64,000 bases of DNA from contig OX638380.1 in the NCBI GenBank assembly GCA_951813855.1, positions 698,876 through 762,875 on the forward strand. The letters are read 5' to 3'. The notes beneath the pieces were generated by a model. The model worked only from the letters and a program-made list of their open reading frames with translations, had not been told where the DNA came from and made no database searches. The DNA comes from an uncultured Verrucomicrobiae bacterium (GTDB lineage: Bacteria > Verrucomicrobiota > Verrucomicrobiia > Limisphaerales > AAA164-E04). The translations under genes were made by a program, and so were the position numbers. Below are positions 59,422 through 64,000 of the stretch, in pieces. How positions within the stretch are numbered: the stretch's first letter is position 1; each line of letters opens with the position of its first letter.

Positions 59422-62400
59422 TTATCGTTTCAGGAAGATTTCGTCCAGATTGAGCAGGACGTTGCCGACCACCGTCCAAGCCGCCAACTCCGGCAAATCG
59501 GCTCCTGGTTCCGGTTCGCCCAACGGCACGGTCGCCATGGCCCGCGCTGGTTCGGGATTCCGTTCGTATTCCTGCCGCACCGCGGCGAACAACTGCGTCA
59601 ACCGCTCGCGTTCGAGCTCCGTGGGCGGACGGACCAACGCCAAGCGAAAAGCCCAGGCGATTTTTTCCGCCGGCGTTCCCTCCTGCCCCGCGATGCGGCG
59701 GGCCAATCCTTGAGCCGCCTCCACGTATACCGGATCGTTCAAAGTCACCAGGGCTTGCAACGGCGTATTCGAACGCGGCCGCCTAACCGTGCAAACCTCC
59801 CGGTTAGGAGCGTCGAACGCCACCATTGAAGGATAGGGATTCGAACGGCGCCATTGCGTGTAGATCGCGCGACGATACCGATTCGAACCTTGACTGGTGT
59901 TCCAATCGATCCGGCTACCGAAAGCCGCCGAGATCCCCAGTTCGGGTTGCGGCGGCCGAGCGGGTTGGCCATACAGCCGTCCGCTGAGCAACCCTCCCAA
60001 GACCAACGCTTGATCCCGCACCATTTCGGCGGAAAGCCGAACGCGGGGGCCCCGGGTAAAATACCGATTGTACGGATCAGCTTCCAGCAACACCGGGGTC
60101 AACCGTGACGTCTGCCGATAGGTCGCCGACGTCACGATCTGCCGCAAAAGCTTTTTCAAATCCCAGCCGCTCTCCATGAATTCCACCGCCATCCAGTCGA
60201 GCAACGACGGATGGGACGGCATGGAGCCTTGCGAGCCGAATTCCTCGCTAGTCGTCACGATTCCGGTCCCGAACAATTGCTCCCAATGACGATTGACGAT
60301 GACCCGGGACGTCAAAGGATTTTCCTCGCTGACCAGCCATTTCGCCAACGTCAACCGATCCTTGGGCGCCCCGGCAGGCAGCGAAGGAAACACGGACGGC
60401 GTCCCTTCCGTGACCGAATCCGTTTGGTTCAGGAAATTGCCCCGGATCTGGATCCGGGTGTCGCGTCTGCGGTCGGCCGCCAGTTCGCGAAGTACCGGCA
60501 CCGTCGTATAAGGTTTTTGCTGGTCGACCCGTTCGCGCAATTGTTTCAACCGGTCCCTCAAGGGATTCAGAGCCGTTGAAATCGAGCGGTGATAGGCGGC
60601 CAAACTCTGGCGTTGCTCGCGGCTGAGCGATGCGGGATCCGACGCTAACAACTCCCTGATTTCCGGTGGCAACCGAAGATATTCCACGAGCGACTCGTCG
60701 GCGGTGCCGGCCAAAGAGAACGAATCCACCGGTAATCCGGCCGAACCGTCCGCCGGTTGCAACGCCAACTCCGCTTCGCCCGCCGCACCCGTCAACGGTT
60801 CGGTCAATACCAAAATCAGAAAATGCGATTGTCCGGTGCCTCCCTTTACCTTCCAGCCCCTGTCTTTCTCGTTCCCCGGCTCCAAGAACGATTCGAGTTT
60901 CCGAACGCTTGAGGCATCGCCCGCGAACGCTTCCGAAAATTTCAGAGCGCGGGCGGATTCCACGGCCAAGGCGAATTGCGGTTCCGGGACTTCGCCCGGC
61001 GAACTACTCCAGACCACCGTCCGGTCTTCCGCCAGCAGTTCGATTCGAAATCCGGCCAACCTGCGACCGATCGCCGGTCCGCCGTCGGTGCGATTCCAGA
61101 TTTCGATGCGATCGACAGAACCGCTCTTTTCGAGTTTCAATTCCCACCAAGGATCGTCCGATTGAGCCGTGTGGGTCGTAGAATTCAAATTGTAATCGCC
61201 GTCACGATTGCCGTCGACGGCTCGGCTCGCCGCACCGTCATAAGCCACGGAACTCTGAGTCGCGGCCCCGTTCCTCGCCACGTTCGTTTCGTCGCGCCAG
61301 ACCTCGACTTCCGCCAGAGAAAGAATCTTGTCCTTGCCGGGAAGTTCGATCCGCACGAACCGCGCCTCGATCGCTCGGCCCTCTTCCGGTTCGAACGATC
61401 CCGCTACGCCAGCCAGGGCCACGTCAGATTCTTGAGCCTTGAGCTCTACCCTGACGGCTCTCACCGGTTGCCGGTCGACTCCGAATCGCACGCGATGAAC
61501 TTCCTGATCAGGCTGGTCGTTCCCGGCCCCGCTCGAAGCGCCGGCCTGCTCGGATAAAGAACGAACCTGAACGGTCTTCCACTGCGGCGGTTGTCTCATA
61601 CGTCTTTGCCAAGCGGTTCGGTCCGCGGTCAATTTCGGATCCGGCGACGCCAGCTGCCGTTCGATGCTCTCGATCTCCCGAAGCCACTCCTGCTTCTGTC
61701 GTTTCTGAGTTTCGGTGAACAGGGAGATAACGGGCCGTTCGTCGCGAAGGTCGGCGTCCTCGGTGTTATTGAAAAACGCGAGAAATTCGAAGTATTCCTT
61801 CTGGGTGATGGGATCGTACTTATGATCGTGACACTGGGCGCAAGCCATGGTCGTTCCCATCCAAACTTGCATGGTGGTATTAACCCGGTCGACGACCGCC
61901 TCGTTGCGAAACTGCTCGTCGTTCGTTCCGCCTTCGTTATTGGTCATGGTATTCCGATGAAAGGCGGTCGCGATCAACTGCGATTCGGTGGGCTCGGACA
62001 ACAGGTCGCCAGCCAACTGTTCCACGGTGAATTGATCGAACGGCAGATTATCGTTCAACGCCCGGATGACGTAATCCCGATAGGCCCAGATGGTCCGAGG
62101 AGGGTCGTCGGCATAACCGGCCGAATCGGCGTAGCGAGCCAAATCCAGCCAAACCCTCGCCCAATGCTCCCCGAACTCAGACCGATTAAGCAAGGAGTCG
62201 ACGTACCGCTCGTAGGCCCACGGCTCCGAGTCGGAAACGAATGCCTCCGCCTCCGTCAACGACGGCGGGAGTCCGGTCAAGTCCAACGCCACTCGCCGGG
62301 CCAAAGCCGAGCGATCGGCCGGCGGCGACGGTTCCCAACCCTGTCGTTCCAGGGCCGCCAATACGAAGGCGTCGATCGGGTTCCGGACCCATTCCGGCCG

Positions 62401-62823
62401 GGAAACCTCCGGTATCGCCGGACGACTCGGTTTCGCATAAGCCCAGTGGCGGGCATAACGCCCTCCCTGCTCGATCCAGCGGCGAAGCAGCGTCAATTGC
62501 CGGTCGTCCAGCCTCGATCCAGACTTGGCCGGGGGCATGCGCTCTTCCTCGTCTGGAGCGGTCACTCGCCGCCATAACCGGCTCGCTTCGAGGTTTCCGG
62601 GCGACACGGCCGCGTAGCCGCCCAAATCTTTCCGTGCTCCCGCTTCGGTGTCCAACTGCAGCCCGGCTTTTCTCGCCGCCGCGTCCGGACCGTGGCACAC
62701 CAGGCAATTCTCGGAGAGAATCGGCCGAATATCCCGATTGAAATCCACTTCATCGCCCGCGCTTGGCATGACGCTCAGCGACAGGTAAACCAAGAGAACG
62801 ATGGTTCTTAGGCCCCAAGGCAT
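59422..62823 (-). CDS. PSCyt1-DUF1549-DUF1553 cytochrome-type protein
   Basis: Met at 62823 is preferred because the signal peptide ([20 protein letters not shown]) begins there; the open frame extends to 63072 but crosses the msrB promoter region. The N-terminus has the planctomycete cytochrome C motif ([20 protein letters not shown], heme site CxxCH at about 39-43). DUF1549 follows ([50 protein letters not shown]), then an inserted F5/8-type C-like region (about 480-620, [18 protein letters not shown]), and DUF1553 ([40 protein letters not shown]). It forms a two-gene unit with the DUF1501 gene. Confidence 0.93.
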   Translation of the reverse strand: MPWGLRTIVLLVYLSLSVMPSAGDEVDFNRDIRPILSENCLVCHGPDAAARKAGLQLDTEAGARKDLGGYAAVSPGNLEASRLWRRVTAPDEEERMPPAKSGSRLDDRQLTLLRRWIEQGGRYARHWAYAKPSRPAIPEVSRPEWVRNPIDAFVLAALERQGWEPSPPADRSALARRVALDLTGLPPSLTEAEAFVSDSEPWAYERYVDSLLNRSEFGEHWARVWLDLARYADSAGYADDPPRTIWAYRDYVIRALNDNLPFDQFTVEQLAGDLLSEPTESQLIATAFHRNTMTNNEGGTNDEQFRNEAVVDRVNTTMQVWMGTTMACAQCHDHKYDPITQKEYFEFLAFFNNTEDADLRDERPVISLFTETQKRQKQEWLREIESIERQLASPDPKLTADRTAWQRRMRQPPQWKTVQVRSLSEQAGASSGAGNDQPDQEVHRVRFGVDRQPVRAVRVELKAQESDVALAGVAGSFEPEEGRAIEARFVRIELPGKDKILSLAEVEVWRDETNVARNGAATQSSVAYDGAASRAVDGNRDGDYNLNSTTHTAQSDDPWWELKLEKSGSVDRIEIWNRTDGGPAIGRRLAGFRIELLAEDRTVVWSSSPGEVPEPQFALAVESARALKFSEAFAGDASSVRKLESFLEPGNEKDRGWKVKGGTGQSHFLILVLTEPLTGAAGEAELALQPADGSAGLPVDSFSLAGTADESLVEYLRLPPEIRELLASDPASLSREQRQSLAAYHRSISTALNPLRDRLKQLRERVDQQKPYTTVPVLRELAADRRRDTRIQIRGNFLNQTDSVTEGTPSVFPSLPAGAPKDRLTLAKWLVSEENPLTSRVIVNRHWEQLFGTGIVTTSEEFGSQGSMPSHPSLLDWMAVEFMESGWDLKKLLRQIVTSATYRQTSRLTPVLLEADPYNRYFTRGPRVRLSAEMVRDQALVLGGLLSGRLYGQPARPPQPELGISAAFGSRIDWNTSQGSNRYRRAIYTQWRRSNPYPSMVAFDAPNREVCTVRRPRSNTPLQALVTLNDPVYVEAAQGLARRIAGQEGTPAEKIAWAFRLALVRPPTELERERLTQLFAAVRQEYERNPEPARAMATVPLGEPEPGADLPELAAWTVVGNVLLNLDEIFLKR

Positions 62824-62977
62824 TTCCAGACGATAGATTACCGTTCGATTACCGTCACGAAAAAATCCACGAAATTCCCGACATTTTTCTTGAATTCCCG
62901 CTCCTTTCCCGTTAGTAGTGCCTTCAGGGTGCGGGGCTTCTCGATCGCCTTGCCGAACCCCGAATCGTTTATCTGAC

Positions 62978-63616
62978 ATGAAACTGTCTGTACGCTGGAT
63001 TCTGTTGGCTCTGGCCGCTGTCGCGATCGCCGTTACCGGTTGTGGGGTAAGGCAGCCGATCGCGCCAGTCAACGCCGATCAGCCCCCAACCACGCCAGCG
63101 AGTCCGAAATCCGAGCAATCGTCCCAGCCGCCCCAACCCGAGCCCTTGAAAAAAGTCGTCAAGACCGAAGCCGAGTGGAAAAAAGCGCTCACTCCCGAAC
63201 AATACCGCATTCTTCGGCGAAAAGGTACGGAGCGCGCCTTCTCCGGCTCGTTGTGGAACAACAAGGAAAAAGGCGTTTATCAATGCGCCGGTTGTTCGCT
63301 TCCGCTCTTCAATTCGAACGCCAAATTCGATTCGGGAACCGGATGGCCCAGTTATTGGCAACCGATCGAGACGAACCACGTCGGCACCAAATCGGATCGG
63401 TCCTTTTTCACGGTCCGCACCGAAGTGATTTGCAATCGCTGCGACGGTCATCTGGGACATGTATTCAAAGACGGCCCGCCGCCGACGGGCTTGCGCTACT
63501 GCATCAACTCGGTCGCGCTGACCTTCCGCAAAGACTCCGAAGAATCCTCGGCTCCCAAGACCCCGAGCGACTCGTCGGCGGAACCGGAAACGGCCGATCC
63601 GGAGACTACGGAATAA
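62978..63616 (+). CDS. msrB: Peptide-methionine (R)-S-oxide reductase MsrB, lipoprotein
   Basis: ATG 62978 begins a lipoprotein signal (LALAAVAIAVTGC, Cys22), followed by a Pro/Gln-rich linker and the SelR domain. Zinc pairs CAGC and CNRCDGH, plus GTGWPSYWQP, RTEVICNRCDGHLGHVFKDG and the catalytic RYCINSVAL (about 174), are all present. It should repair methionine-R-sulfoxide in envelope proteins. The acidic Ser/Pro tail after the domain is unusual. Divergent from the PSCyt1 gene across about 150 bp. Confidence 0.94.
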   Translation: MKLSVRWILLALAAVAIAVTGCGVRQPIAPVNADQPPTTPASPKSEQSSQPPQPEPLKKVVKTEAEWKKALTPEQYRILRRKGTERAFSGSLWNNKEKGVYQCAGCSLPLFNSNAKFDSGTGWPSYWQPIETNHVGTKSDRSFFTVRTEVICNRCDGHLGHVFKDGPPPTGLRYCINSVALTFRKDSEESSAPKTPSDSSAEPETADPETTE

Positions 63617-63623
63617 TCGGCTT

Positions 63624-63998
63624 TCAGCCCCCGGCAAACACCGGACGAAATCCGGCCTCCTTCAAGACTTCGGCGACCCTTTTGCGCTGATCGCCCTGGA
63701 TTTCGATGTTGCCGTTTTTGACGGTGCCGCCTACGCCGCAGGCCTTTTGGATCTGTTTGGCCAACGCCTGTTTCTCGTCCAACGCTATTCCCTTGAAACT
63801 CGTGATCACCGTGACGGTCTTGCCGCCGCGATGCGCCCGTTGCCGGATGATATCGACCCGTCCGCGAGTTCGAACATCGGCGGCGGCCGGTTTCGATTCA
63901 GGCGGGGGCGCGGCGTTCGGCGACTTGGGCGCGGCAGTGCCTTCCCGAGGCAAGCTGTCGAAGGGGGAAAAGGTCAACGGCTCGTCGCCGACATCCAA
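63624..63998 (-). CDS. SUI1/eIF1-family translation factor (YciH-like), 5' end at window edge
   Basis: The C-terminal half is a SUI1 domain: GRVDIIRQRAHRGGKTVTVI, LAKQIQKACGVGGTVKNG and RVAEVLKEAGF. A Pro/Ala-rich N-terminal tail precedes it. Bacterial SUI1 proteins influence initiation-codon selection but are non-essential. The only in-frame start in the window is TTG at 63998, two bases from the edge, so the true start may lie outside. It is convergent with msrB. Confidence 0.88.
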   Translation of the reverse strand: MDVGDEPLTFSPFDSLPREGTAAPKSPNAAPPPESKPAAADVRTRGRVDIIRQRAHRGGKTVTVITSFKGIALDEKQALAKQIQKACGVGGTVKNGNIEIQGDQRKRVAEVLKEAGFRPVFAGG

Positions 63999-64000
63999 AA

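Noticed and set aside
63000..63072. N-terminal extension of the PSCyt1 protein to 63072
   Set aside because: The extension overlaps msrB in antisense, while a signal peptide starts precisely at the Met encoded at 62823.

Overview
The window looks like a chromosomal segment of a Planctomycetes-Verrucomicrobia-group bacterium, most probably Verrucomicrobiota. The evidence is the set of lineage-typical families: a prepilin-like protein with an H-X9-DG C-terminal motif, a DUF1501 Tat protein next to a PSCyt1/DUF1549/DUF1553 cytochrome-type protein, DUF1080 domains fused to a sialate O-acetylesterase, a bacterial SUI1/eIF1 homologue, and secreted proteins with thrombospondin-type-3 calcium repeats. 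No rRNA or tRNA gene was seen, so the genus cannot be fixed.

Layout. 1-2653: IS256 remnant, then three minus-strand genes for a prepilin-like protein and two unrecognised proteins. 3919-11631: tripartite RND efflux operon (one lipoprotein-like adaptor and two different permeases). 11749-16790: asnS, uvrC, then a TPP riboswitch controlling thiC. 17385-17835: repeat and IS1595 debris. 18008-21067: B12-dependent ribonucleotide reductase on the minus strand.

22013-38000 is a strongly rearranged accessory island. It holds (i) a duplicated module of an RHS/YD-repeat gene fragment plus a secreted RCC1-repeat protein, (ii) an intact IS with a DUF4338 (DruA-like)-ISAs1 fusion transposase lying in the second copy of the module, with a 10-bp target duplication, (iii) an intact ISNCY-like element inside another RHS pseudogene, with a 6-bp target duplication whose removal restores the RHS frame, (iv) remnants of IS481-like and IS1634 elements, (v) a frameshifted D12-class adenine methyltransferase joined to an RHS 3' end, (vi) an A/T-rich orphan membrane-anchored protein, and (vii) a family of about 216-bp dispersed repeats ('R'). 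R flanks the RCC1 gene in inverted orientation and supplies its stop codon.

38074-40053: gamma, biotin-carrier and beta subunits of a Na+-translocating decarboxylase, with no carboxyltransferase subunit present. 41435-48200: two large secreted proteins and an SGNH/GDSL esterase. 49049-51978: lnt, a SET-domain lysine methyltransferase, and an RdgB/HAM1 pyrophosphatase translationally coupled to it. 52157-62823: glycan-related and lineage-specific exported proteins (sialate esterase-DUF1080x2, sulfotransferase pseudogene, MetE-like protein, DUF1501, PSCyt1). 62978-63998: lipoprotein MsrB and a SUI1 gene at the window edge.

The housekeeping flanks are ordinary. The unusual biology is in 22-38 kb, where near-identical 117-bp coding repeats with two hypervariable windows, duplicated RHS fragments and inverted R repeats together suggest a recombining surface-protein locus. 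That function is an inference.
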